Assembly: GCA_020055645.1 (NCBI GenBank)
Contig: CM034546.1
Location: 38,378,001 to 38,442,000 of the forward strand
Source: Tomocerus qinae
Taxonomy: Eukaryota > Arthropoda > Collembola > Entomobryomorpha > Tomoceridae
DNA: 64,000 bases
Direction: 5' to 3'
Shown here: one piece after another, positions 11,101 through 21,514 of the stretch
Layout of the letters: every line of letters starts with the position of its first letter
Numbering within the stretch: position 1 is the first letter of the stretch
Made by a program: the position numbers and the translations under genes
Notes under the pieces: generated by a model
Seen by the model: the letters and a program-made list of their open reading frames with translations, nothing else
The model's database searches: none
What the model was told of the DNA's origin: nothing

Positions 11101-14100
11101 TGCGAAGAACATTACGTGAAAAATACGATCCGTCTGCCCAACGGACGTTATCAAATTCGATTTCCAATGATTGACAGTCCGGAAAAATTAGGTGACTCAC
11201 TTTCTGCTGCCGTCAGACGATGGATAGGCACAGAAACTAGATTAAAGAAATTTCCAGAATTGAAGCAAGAGTATAATGATCAACTGGAAGATTATCTAAA
11301 ATCTGATCAGATGGAAATGATAAGGGACGAAAATCCACTAGGTAGGCCACATCACTATTACATACCTCATCATGCGGTATTTAAGCCAGACTCCACAACG
11401 ACTAAAGTTCGTATTGTTTTCGATGCATCAGCCAAAACTGCATCTGGAGTATCTCTAAACGACATTTTAGCACCAGGTCCCACAATCCAACCAGATTTAT
11501 TCGATCAATTACTATATTTCCGGTTAAAACCCATTGCGATAGTGGCAGATATAGCAAAGATGTATAGACAAATTCTAGTACATCCAGAGGAACAGGATTT
11601 TACTAGAATAGTTTGGCGAAAAAAGCCAGGAGAAATCTTAGAACACTATAGGATGAAGACTATTCCGTTTGGAATCAACGCATCTCCTTTCCTAGCATGT
11701 AGAACCCTTCGGCAATTAGCCATAGACGAAGGAGAACGCTATCCTTTAGCAGCACAAGCTATAAAAGTCCATTTTTACGTTGATGACTACATGGCCTCGT
11801 ATGAGAATCTAGCCACTGCAAAACAAGTGAAAAATGAGTTAATTCAAATCATGTCCACAGCCCATTTCGAGCTGAGGAAATGGAGCAGTAATTCCAAGCA
11901 ATTATTGCTATCTCTACCAGCACATTTGCGAGAGACACCTGAAATCCCCATGCAAATGGATAATACTGCGACAATCAAAACTTTAGGATTAAAGTGGCTA
12001 CCCTCTGCAGACAAATTCATGTTTACTGTCAATTTAGATCCCTTTAAATCACATACGAAAAGGACAATTCTGTCAGATATTTCAAAAGTTTTTGATCCAC
12101 TAGGACTTTTAGCCCCAGTAATCACTAAAGCTAAAATTTTAATGCAAAAGATTTGGATGGAAAAAGTAGAATGGGATCAAGCTATTCCTGATTCTCTGCT
12201 AGCAATTTGGCTTCACTATGCCAAAAATTTGAAACAATTAGAAGATATACGAATTCCCAGGTGCTTAAATTATGATAAAACATATTCTTGGGAACTTCAT
12301 GGGTTCTGCGACGCTAGCGAGAGTGCATTTTCAGCAGCTATATACTTGAAAGGCATAAAAGGGGACAAGGTCACTGTCAATTTGATTGCTGCCAAGACTA
12401 GAGTGGCCCCTATCAAAACAGTTACAATTCCAAGGCTAGAACTGCAAGGCGCAGTATTACTAGCTAACCTAACTAATCATATCAAAAAGTTATGGGATAT
12501 CCAGTATACTGCTACCCATCTATGGTGTGACAGTACGATCGCTCTGAACTGGATTCACTCCGAACCGAACCGCTGGAAAATTTTTATAGCTAACAGAATT
12601 ACTCAAATTCAGGAACTCACTACTAAAGAGCAATGGCATCATATTGCCTCAGAAGACAATCCCAGTGATTGTGCTTCACGTGGTCTGGACCCAGAAGAAT
12701 TACGTCATCATCCTTTATGGTGGCATGGTCCAAAATGGCTAGCTCAGCCAAAATTTCGAGTCCCTAGATTTAACCCAACGACTTGCACAAATGAATTCAC
12801 TGAAATAGAAGAAAAGAAACCAGCCATTTGTGCAGTCACAAAATCAGACCCAACAGACGTGTTGACTAGCCTAGCAAAATTTTCATCATGGAAAAAGGCT
12901 ATTCGAGTAATGGCATACATTCTTCGATTTACAAATCGAAAGGCGAAAGGAAAATCAGTAATCTTATCGCCATCAGAGTTAGACTCAGCTGAACGCAAAC
13001 TAGCTAAATTAATACAGGAAAAAATATACCCAGATTTAGGCTATATTGTTCACAATAGTAAAAATCATCCGTTTAAAAATTTGGATATATTTAAAGACGA
13101 TGAAGATATTTTTCGAGTTGGGGGAAGATTAAAAAATTCGCCCCTACCCTTTGAGGCTAAACACCCCATTTTGTTACCAGGAAATCATCCACTAGTAAAA
13201 GCCATGATTTTGCACACTCATGTCATATTAGCACATGCAGGAAAACAAACAGTAAACGCTCATATTAGACAGCGTTACTGGATTCCCAATGGCGCTAAAA
13301 CCATTAAAAGTGTCATAAACAAATGCTTAATTTGCTTTCGATATAAAGCAAAACCCGCAACTCAACTCATGGGGCAACTGCCACCGGCCAGATTCAGCGA
13401 TATCCGCCCTTTCTTACATTGTGGGGTGGACTGTACCGGACATTTTGAACTAAAAAATTTTACCGGCCGTGGTGGACCATTTAAAGTATGGATACTACTT
13501 TTTGTATGTATGAGCTCCAGAGCTATACATTTAGAAATATTATCATCTATGTCCGTAGATGGATTTTTACTAGCATTCAGGAGATTTATATCTCGACGTG
13601 GACGTCCTTCCCACATGTATTCTGACAATGGCACTAACTTTGTCGGAGCTAGTAATCGCATGGAAGATTTCCATAAACAAATGTGGACAGCTATCATGTC
13701 CAGAAATAAAATTCTCCCAGACATAGAATTTGAAAAGATGACTTGGCAGTTCAATCCACCAGCCGCGCCTCATAAAGGAGGGTCCTGGGAGGCTGCTGTC
13801 AAACTGATAAAAGATCATTTGAAAAAACTAATTAATTCAGATGTTCACAAATACACCTGGGAAGAATTTGAAACTATAACTACATTTGTAGAAGGAGTGG
13901 TCAATTCACGACCACTTACAGCAATATCGGAGGATCCCCGGGACTTAGAAGTTCTGACTCCTGGACATTTTTTAATTGGACATTCACTAACAATGAATCG
14001 TGAACATGATGTCAGAGAAAATAGGCTAGATAAATATCAGCGCATTTTACGGCGACATCAAGAAATTTGGAGACGATGGGAAAAAGAATACATCACTTCT

Positions 14101-14466
14101 CTCCAAAAAAGGCCTAAGTGGATGACCAAGCAACCTAATCTTCAACCTGGAGATTTAGTTCTAATACTAGACGATAACCAACCGCCATTACAATGGCGGA
14201 CTGGACGAATCAAAGCAGTTCATCCTGCCAAAGACGGGCTAATTCGAGTTACAACTGTAGAAACTCAAACTACATATGATGAAAGAAAGAATAAAATCCA
14301 GAAAACAATGAAAGAATTTCTTAGGCCAATCTCCAAATTAGCAAAACTACCTGGACCAGACGAGGACGATTTCGACGTTCCAATGCTACTAACTGGAATA
14401 GATGAGCATCCCAAAGACACAATGTCACAAATCACTCACGTAGCTTGGAATAAAGATTTTTACGAC
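8167..14466 (+). CDS. gag-pol: BEL/Pao Gag-Pol polyprotein
   Basis: One open frame from ATG 8167. In order: a low-complexity N-terminus with a Gly/Asn/Arg-rich stretch (~residues 190-225); the DUF1759-type Gag core (~356-520, KLKIPKFSLPRFSG); CCHC-like knuckles (CPLC at ~665, CFNC at ~699); an aspartic protease with LDCGAQNSF at ~791; reverse transcriptase with FYVDDY at ~1203-1208; RNase H with GFCDAS at ~1379; integrase with an HHCC zone near 1683 and catalytic D ~1754, D ~1820 (SDNGTN) and E ~1875 (GGSWEAA); and a DUF5641-type C-terminus (GDLVLILDDNQ). All catalytic residues are present and no stop interrupts it, so the copy could be competent for reverse transcription. There is no stop at its end either: the frame continues into the GPCR segment to 14883. 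Particles assemble in the cytoplasm and integration is nuclear. Confidence 0.95.
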
Positions 14467-15496
14467 ATGCCAAAATTACGTCCACATCAAGGGTTAAAAA
14501 CTACTGTCTGGCTATGGATTTATACAGCAGTAATAATGCTGATAACAAATCTCCCAGGAAGTAATGCTTCGCAAATCGATAATAATGCAAAAACTAAAAA
14601 TTGGTGGACCACTACAATGGTCTTTTACTGCGTTGTAATTTTTGCAATTCTTGGAACCTTAGGAAACACAATGACCATTATGGCCATCAGAAAAAGCCCA
14701 CATTTGAGAAAAAATAAATTCAACTGGCTAATTACCAGTCTATGTTTTTCTGACTTACTATTTAGTAGTATTACTCTGCCATTGACTGCCATAAGATATT
14801 ATTATGATGCTTGGATATTGGGAAAATTTCTATGCCAAGCACATGCCTTTCTATTGTATGGATTACTCAGGCAAATATCTTAATTATATCGATCAATCGA
14901 TATATCTGTATTGTTTATCATTGGCGATATCCTGACCTTTTTACCAATTATAGAATTTGGTTTATGATAATAACTACATGGGTTCTAAGTTTTCTGATGG
15001 TTACCCCGCCCGCCTTTGGGATTTGGGGTAGATTAGGTCCAAAACCAACAAATTCAGCTTCTTGCTCCATTATTCATGATGAACGTGGACAATCACCCAA
15101 AAAAGCAATTTGGATTTGCGGAATTTGTCTCCCTACTATGATAATCCTATTTTGCTACGCTCGTATTTATGCCTACACTCGAAAAGTAAGAAGACAAATT
15201 GGGTCACACTCCACTAGAGCAATAACAGGGTATGAAGAAAGATCAAGAGAAGAAAAGCAATTATTTCGTATGATTTGTTACGTTTTCCTCGGATTTCTTG
15301 TCAACTTTCAACCGGTAATTATTTTGAATTTATATGACCCAAAACGTGAAAAAGCCTCGAAAATAGTACACATTGGAAGTGCACTATTGGCTTGGGCATC
15401 GTCGTGGACGAATGTCTTGATATATGCAGTAGCGAACAAACAATATATAACTGCATTCAGAAAAATGTTGACACCAAGAAATCACCGTATGAGGAA
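14467..15496 (+). CDS. Captured rhodopsin-type GPCR, Moody/Tre1-like, with signal peptide
   Basis: ATG 14467 lies in the pol frame and opens a signal-like segment (TTVWLWIYTAVIMLITNLPG). Seven-TM features follow: GN in TM1; SLCFSDLL in TM2 (the Asp 2.50 position); the TM3 cysteine (FLCQ); NRY at the end of TM3 in place of DRY; TPPAFGIWGRLG and a loop cysteine (ASCSII) before TM5; a proline in TM5 (CLPTMIILFCYARIY); NFQP in TM6 in place of CWxP; NVLIY in TM7 in place of NPxxY, then a short basic tail. The GIWGRLG and CSII...GQSPK stretch is what I know from arthropod Moody/Tre1 receptors. The frame changes in TM3: the pol frame stops at 14881-14883 while the rest is read in another frame open from 14811. 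The spacing from the TM3 Cys to NRY suggests a few residues are missing there. It probably needs a spliced mRNA and sits in cell or particle membranes. Function unknown. Confidence 0.88.
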
Positions 15497-18400
15497 TCAG
15501 TCTTCAACCACAGCGATAACATTGACAATAATACTGTTGCTAATTGGATCTGGTATGGCGAACTTTCATCAGCCACAACCAGACTTATCACACTTAGCTC
15601 CCCAGTGCGAAGCAGAGTGGTCACCGCACCATGACATCCCAAGCTGTGCAGACACCATATCATGGTTGCACGTCAAAAATAATGGCACTTTATGCCATCG
15701 AAAATTATCTTGCGGCGAAGGAAAAATGATTGCCATTGAAGGCAGCTCTTGTATGCCAATCAACAATTCGTCACTTTGTAGAAAAATGAAGTCATTGACC
15801 TTGGATGATTTGGAATGTCAAACCCACTACACTGACCCAGACCTTGCCATTTTCTATCAAGATGGAATGAGGTCTCCCTTATGTGCAGCAGGCGATTACA
15901 TACTAAAACACTGTCAATATTCTACAGAACAATATGAAAATGTACCGGTAATACTTCACAATAAGCGCATTTTCCCTATATCACAACTAAATATACAAGA
16001 AGACGCTCGTACCAGTTTATACGAGTCATACACCTGCACAGGATCTTGCACTAAAGAAAAATGCACTGCCCGACAATGCAAAGGTGATAGAATATTCTGT
16101 GAAAATTTTGGATGCTCAAATGAGATCAGAGAAAATTGTGAATGCAATTATAATTCATCATCCATTCTACATCGCATAGTAACAGATCTAGGCGATTTTT
16201 ACCCTCAATGCTGGGGCACTATGCGACTCTTAACACGAAAAGAAGATTTAAGTCACTCACAAACTATTTATCCGTGTGCTACATGTACTATTGAATGCAC
16301 AAGAAATGGCTTACTCATTTCTACCCCAGGGACAGTAGCGAAATATATCAAGGCTCAGAGAAACCCCCAGTTTGTAGCTGCAATACCCAGCTCTTCTGAA
16401 ACACGGCTACAATTGTCAAAAAGTATGTTAAGCTCCTCGGGACCAATCAAACTAGAAATGTATTTTTTAGATTATGATTTTCCTACAGAACGTGTAATAA
16501 CATGCCCTAGAGTCCCAATATGCGATTTAATTACTTGCAACATTTGTATGGAAAGATGGAAAAATATTTCTTGTTACACCTACATACAGTATAGTATTTT
16601 AACCATTCTTGGTGTGACTGCATGTTCAGTCATTTTTACGATTATATATGTCTACAAGATTCTTTATACATTGTTTTGGTGCGTTTCTTGGCCATTACGA
16701 ATCTTTATAAGATTCATGAGGGCGAGGAATAAGAGACCCAAACCAATGACCAGGGAATCGGAGGAAGATGTTGGCCCTCCCCTTGTGGAAGTAGCCCCCC
16801 ATCATTCCGTTTCCACTCCATCAATAGCTACAGTACGAGAAACTAATAGGCCCCACAGCGACAGACGCAACTCATCCAGAGTAAGACGACGAGATTATTT
16901 ACCAACACGAATAATCTCACTAGTAACTTTATGTCTCTGTTTATGCATTTGTAACAGCTGCTCTGACTTTGCTTCTATCTCGGCACAGTCAAAAGAATGT
17001 CACTACTCATCTGATACCACCGCTACCTGCACAGTACGAATAAACACTCGACTGTCACTAGCCGCTTTGGATCAGAAAACTTGTTTTCGGATTATGGACG
17101 CCAAAAACAATATTTTGGGTTCAATTGTTATCGAAACGAAGTCAGTGGCTCTTACTTGCATGAAAGAATTACTGTACTATGTCCCAAAAGCAGTTCCCCA
17201 TTGTAAAATGTTATAATCTCTTTAATTCTGCAATGTGTCATGGCACCCATTGTGAAAATTTCGGAATTAACAGTACGATAAAAGAATTTAAACCCACTGA
17301 AAATAATCTTGGGTGGAATTTTTGCCGTAACTTTCACCATAGATGGTGCTTTCTCCCAGTAAATTCCGATTGTGCTTATACTCGTGTAGCCCTGACTAAT
17401 CCGACAAATCAGGTTTATAAAGTATGGAAATGTGATGAGTGGCGTAATTCAGTTAAATTAAATATTACTCATCATCTTGGTAAAATAACCACGACCAATT
17501 TAACTACCATTCATGCGGGAATACCCGTAAAAATTGGGAAAATGGAATTTACTCTAGTTTCAGTAACCCAACCGTATACCCCTATTTTGAACCAATGTTT
17601 ACTGTCACGCAATAACCAATTCAGCCTGTCAGCATGTTTAGAACGTGGACAAACCGAAATTGGTAGTTTAGGAGAAGTTTCCTGCCCTAATGAAAAAGAT
17701 GCCAAAGAATTAAGTAAACATTGTATGGCTAATTTGAATATCATTCGCACAATCCCAACGCAGGATGGTGTACGATGTAAGGCTGATCTGGTAGACCCAG
17801 AAAAAGTTCTGGAAGAGAACAGACTACCTTTAAAATTGGAAAATGGCATGCTAATAGCTGACCATGAAAATATCAGTTTTATTACTTCATCCACCACTGC
17901 TTTGGAGATTCAAATGACTACGGATGATCTCCAAATAACTAAAGAAATACAAGATATCTCTTGTTCTATTGAAATGATCAATTTGTTTGGCTGCCATAAT
18001 TGCAAACCAGGTGCGACATTAGTCCTTGTTTCTAGAGTTGATTTTGGTACAGAAACAGGCACCCTTGAATGCCCTGAAGTTGGATTTTTTAGTCCCATCC
18101 CATTAATTGATAAGTTTGTGAAACATGAAATTACTATGAAATTAAACCAACCAGATATACACCTAAACTGTACATTTAAATGTGCTAAAAAAGTAATTCC
18201 GTTGACTATCTCAGGCCATTTACATTATTTAGAGGATACTGACGTTCGAAATGAAATCACAGACACGTCATTTAACCTACCAAATGGTACGAATACCACT
18301 GACTCTAATTCATTTGGAATTAGTTGGGAAAACATAGGATTTAACTTGGCTAACCTTGCCAGTTCAATCCTCAATTTTCCTTCTTGGATAGGTTCATTAT

Positions 18401-18504
18401 TTTGCTCATGGCTCTTCAAAATATTAGGAATAATAATCCTAATCCTATGTATTATTGGGTTCGTATACTTATGTACCCAAAGACTTGTAAAGAAAATGAT
18501 TTAA
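15497..18504 (+). CDS. env: Phlebovirus-like envelope glycoprotein precursor (Gn/Gc type), one frame break
   Basis: It continues in the GPCR's second frame without a stop. An internal signal-like segment (TAITLTIILLLIGSG, ~15510) leads into a Cys-rich Gn-like ectodomain, a long hydrophobic anchor (~16590-16720), a polar cytoplasmic stretch with a multibasic RVRRR site (~16880), and a second signal-like helix (~16905-16985). The first frame stops at 17216. The Gc-like remainder is in another frame open from 17179, with the pattern WNFC...WCFLP...WKCDEW typical of the phlebovirus-type class II fusion protein, then a C-terminal anchor (IIILILCIIGFVYLC) and short tail. BEL/Pao elements such as Tas and Cer7 are known to carry such envelopes, which mediate membrane fusion. 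The break means this copy probably gives no complete protein unless the assembly is wrong there. Confidence 0.82.
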
Positions 18505-18775
18505 CCTAAAGGAAAAACTTATAAAAATTAATACGACAAAATTGTACTTTAAACTATGTCACCTTAATATTTAGTTTCTAAAAATAAGATTTAAGTTTTA
18601 GTTTTACCTTAAATAAATAGGTTAGGGTACGTACCAGCCACAACAGAATCTTATGGCAATTAATACACTAAAAATTTAGTATATATAGAGATAATAATTA
18701 GCAATTGAAATCAATCTCTGTCTGCACGCCAAGTTAAGCTAAACATAAGTCTCCCATCCTTAAACAATCTACAGC
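18505..18775 (+). promoter_or_regulatory. Gap between envelope and third ORF with a TATA-like motif
   Basis: 271 bp without coding potential. A TATATATAGAGATAA stretch at about 18678-18692 lies 80-100 bp upstream of ATG 18776 and could be an internal promoter. A splice acceptor is equally possible. This rests on the motif only. Confidence 0.3.
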
Positions 18776-19699
18776 ATGGACTCAACTGGACCTTATTTCG
18801 ACGGAACTGCAGAAGAATTAGATACACTCTTAAATCAAGCAGTAGAAACCCACATGGACGACCTGGACGAAATTTTAGACCTCTCAACGGAAAATCCCGA
18901 CCTACCTTTCTCTCTGCCAGAAGAAAGACAATTAGAAACTCCACCACCACCGGCCGAAATTCCTGAACAACCAACCTTGCCCACCGATGGAGAATTGTTG
19001 ACTGAGCTCTCCACCATTCTCTCCAATCCCCCTTTAGGCAGTGTGGCTTTCACACTAAACGATGTCAACTTTTGGGAAATACCGATTCCGGATGAAGTTT
19101 TTGCTACCCTGGAAGAAGTGCAACCAGAGTCTAACAGTCATTATCAACAACTCTACAACCAACAGTTGCAGGACAATATGGAACTCCGACAAAAAATCTT
19201 GACTTTGGAGACCAAAATAGGCCAGCAGGCTCAAGATAACCATCTACGAGCACTTCGTATCCGTCATCTGGAACGTCAGACTAACCAGATGATGCAACAG
19301 GTGTTCAATGCCGAAAACGTGGTTAAACAACTGTATTCCCCAGATCACCCTGTTCTGCATCCATTAGCAAATAAACATATACCACTGTCTGCTCGAGAAA
19401 GACTCCTCCACAATGACGTCCGATACTGGGCCGACAGATCCATGGCACTTAGTCATCAAATTAGAAAAAAGAATAATGACCTACAAAAGGCCGAATTGGA
19501 CTTCGGAAGGGAAAATCAAAAGCATCTCGAAGCCCGAGATACGATTGTTTTACTCAAAAAGCAAATCCAAAGCATGCGATTACGAGTTGTGCCAGCACTT
19601 CGAAAGAAAACCACAAAACCCCAAGCTAAAAGAGTTGTAGGAAAGAAAACCGGCATCCCGACGAAAAGAACCAGGCCAGTGAGACAAACCACAACATAA
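18776..19699 (+). CDS. Unrecognised accessory protein with acidic N-terminus and coiled coil
   Basis: 307 aa, intact. Residues 1-60 are acidic with bulky hydrophobics (DDLDEILDLSTENPDLPF), the look of a transactivation domain. A Pro-rich linker follows (~60-75). From ~118 to ~185 and ~215 to ~270 there is heptad-rich coiled coil. The last ~40 residues are strongly basic (KKTTKPQAKRVVGKKTG), suitable for nucleic acid binding or nuclear import. It is read on the same strand as pol and env and lies inside the LTRs, so it is an element gene. I recognise no family. A regulatory protein of the complex-retrovirus kind is a guess from composition only. Confidence 0.8.
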   Translation: MDSTGPYFDGTAEELDTLLNQAVETHMDDLDEILDLSTENPDLPFSLPEERQLETPPPPAEIPEQPTLPTDGELLTELSTILSNPPLGSVAFTLNDVNFWEIPIPDEVFATLEEVQPESNSHYQQLYNQQLQDNMELRQKILTLETKIGQQAQDNHLRALRIRHLERQTNQMMQQVFNAENVVKQLYSPDHPVLHPLANKHIPLSARERLLHNDVRYWADRSMALSHQIRKKNNDLQKAELDFGRENQKHLEARDTIVLLKKQIQSMRLRVVPALRKKTTKPQAKRVVGKKTGIPTKRTRPVRQTTT

Positions 19700-19950
19700 A
19701 CAGTGTTATCGACTCCAGACAGTTTGTGTACCTTTCAAGGAAATCACACCAGAGAGGATAATAAACATAAAATTATTATACACATTAGTGCACCGCTACT
19801 AAAAATAACTAATACAAAAAAAAGGGTGAAACTATCTCTAAAACTCTTTTGCTTAGTTTAAAACTAACCTCTGCTCTCGATCTACCTCAACATTCTTGTC
19901 TTATCTCTTTCGTTTCTTTCATTTTACAAAGATAATTCTTTCTTCTAAAA
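19700..19950. other. Gap between the two accessory ORFs
   Basis: 251 bp. Nothing is seen except a pyrimidine-rich stretch (~19880-19940) just before the next ATG, which would suit a splice acceptor region. Confidence 0.4.
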
Positions 19951-21387
19951 ATGGAAGATCTATCTAATTCCAACTCAATGGCTGAAACCGCGGATAGTGA
20001 TACTGACTATAGTAGTGACGACTGTGTAAGAATTGTGGAAGAAAAAGACTTTATTCCATATATTGACTACAAGGAACTATACCACAATTTGTTAGATAAA
20101 CACGAGGCTCTCCATAAGTGGAACCAAATATATCGTGCCAACTACAAAGACATCGTTAAAACCACTACTAAAGAAAGTCACGATCTATCCTCCTCCAAAT
20201 TTTCTGCGTTACTCCAAATAGCTCAGCAAGATTTGCGTAATGCAAATGCTGCAGTGCTCCAGAAAGAAGTACGGCGACACAACGCTCAAACCCAATTGAA
20301 TAAGGCTAGAGCTACAATTGACCAATTGAAACAAACAATTAAAGCAAAGGACGAAGAGATAATAAACGCGACAAGTGGCAGAGAGTTCTACAAATATACT
20401 GTAGACTCCTTTACGAAGACTAGTGATGATCGAATCAAACAAGTTGAAGAAATAACGGCCCGCCTCGATGCCTCCAAACGTGAGTATGACATTTTGCGTC
20501 AAGCCAATGATGCTTTATTACGCATTATTGCGACTAAAGCAAAATTAGAAAATCAAATTGAAACAGAACTAGCCACTGTTACGGAAGAACGGAATGAACT
20601 GCACAAGAAAAATCTTGAGTTAATCAGTGAACGTGATTTGTTAAACGACGAACTTCAACAAGTTAAGTTAGAAAACGCTCGTTATAACAAAAATTCGCAC
20701 GAAAAAGACTTATTGGTGAATAATCTTCATCAACATATTTCAACCTTGGTTGAAAAAGTGCAACAACAAATTTCTAACATGATCCCTTCTGGCCAAGAAG
20801 GTTTCCGTGCACAGTTCGAGGCTGCCTTAGCCGAGAACAAACATCTTGCCAAATCGTTACATTCTAACGAAAAGGACCTTTGGTCAACTCATGATGGGGC
20901 TGACTACCTCCGCTCTGAAATTTTGCGGTTAGAAAATGACAAGGCTGCTCTCCAGGATCAGCTCGATTACTCTGACCGTCTCTACCAACAGAACCGGGAG
21001 GAGATGAATTTCGCCGCAGATCAGCAGGAAGGAATCATGGACTTCTACCATGAGGCCTGCCAAAGGCACGTAACGGCCCAAGAGGAACTAGAAAAAGTGC
21101 AGACTTCCTACTTGAAGGAGAAAACTCGACGTTTGCAACACAAAAGGTATGTCAACAACCTTAAAGGGCTCCTACAGGATGAGGCGAAATATCCAGGCAC
21201 CCGCCTGCGATATGTGGAACACCAACTTACGATCGCCCGCACTCTTCAGTCTAGAGTTCGCCAACAGAGAAGAATTTCCCACTTAACCCACAGAAACCGC
21301 AACATGAACCAACTCATTCAGCGGCTAGCTCTTCCTATCACCACGGTCTTCCCTCCACCTCCAGCTCGTCGTAATTCTATTTCATAA
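19951..21387 (+). CDS. Unrecognised long coiled-coil accessory protein
   Basis: 478 aa, intact. The acidic N-terminus (DSDTDYSSDDCVRI) is followed by nearly continuous heptad-rich coiled coil from ~residue 70 to ~400 (runs such as EEITARLDASKREYDILRQA) and a basic tail (RVRQQRRISHLTHRNRN) ending in Pro/Arg. No signal peptide or TM segment. It shares an overall plan with the ORF before it (acidic start, coiled coil, basic end), so the two could be paralogues or partners, but I see no clear sequence match. Last gene before the polypurine tract. Function unknown; a cytoskeletal or assembly role is only a possibility. Confidence 0.8.
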   Translation: MEDLSNSNSMAETADSDTDYSSDDCVRIVEEKDFIPYIDYKELYHNLLDKHEALHKWNQIYRANYKDIVKTTTKESHDLSSSKFSALLQIAQQDLRNANAAVLQKEVRRHNAQTQLNKARATIDQLKQTIKAKDEEIINATSGREFYKYTVDSFTKTSDDRIKQVEEITARLDASKREYDILRQANDALLRIIATKAKLENQIETELATVTEERNELHKKNLELISERDLLNDELQQVKLENARYNKNSHEKDLLVNNLHQHISTLVEKVQQQISNMIPSGQEGFRAQFEAALAENKHLAKSLHSNEKDLWSTHDGADYLRSEILRLENDKAALQDQLDYSDRLYQQNREEMNFAADQQEGIMDFYHEACQRHVTAQEELEKVQTSYLKEKTRRLQHKRYVNNLKGLLQDEAKYPGTRLRYVEHQLTIARTLQSRVRQQRRISHLTHRNRNMNQLIQRLALPITTVFPPPPARRNSIS

Positions 21388-21514
21388 ACACAGGTTCTGT
21401 CGTCTGTTTTCTTTCTCTTTCCTACTCGTTTATCTATTAATCTTATCTTGTCAAACTCTTGTCTTTGCAATTTATTATTATTCCTTTACCCGCAGTAAAT
21501 GAACGGCGGGAGAA
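21388..21514 (+). promoter_or_regulatory. 3' untranslated region and polypurine tract
   Basis: Pyrimidine-rich DNA ending in GGCGGGAGAA next to the 3' LTR. The purine run is the likely plus-strand primer. Confidence 0.6.

Noticed and set aside
14467-15496. Receptor as a host gene that merely received a retroelement beside it
   Set aside because: It shares an uninterrupted frame with pol upstream and with env downstream, has no introns and lies inside the LTR pair.
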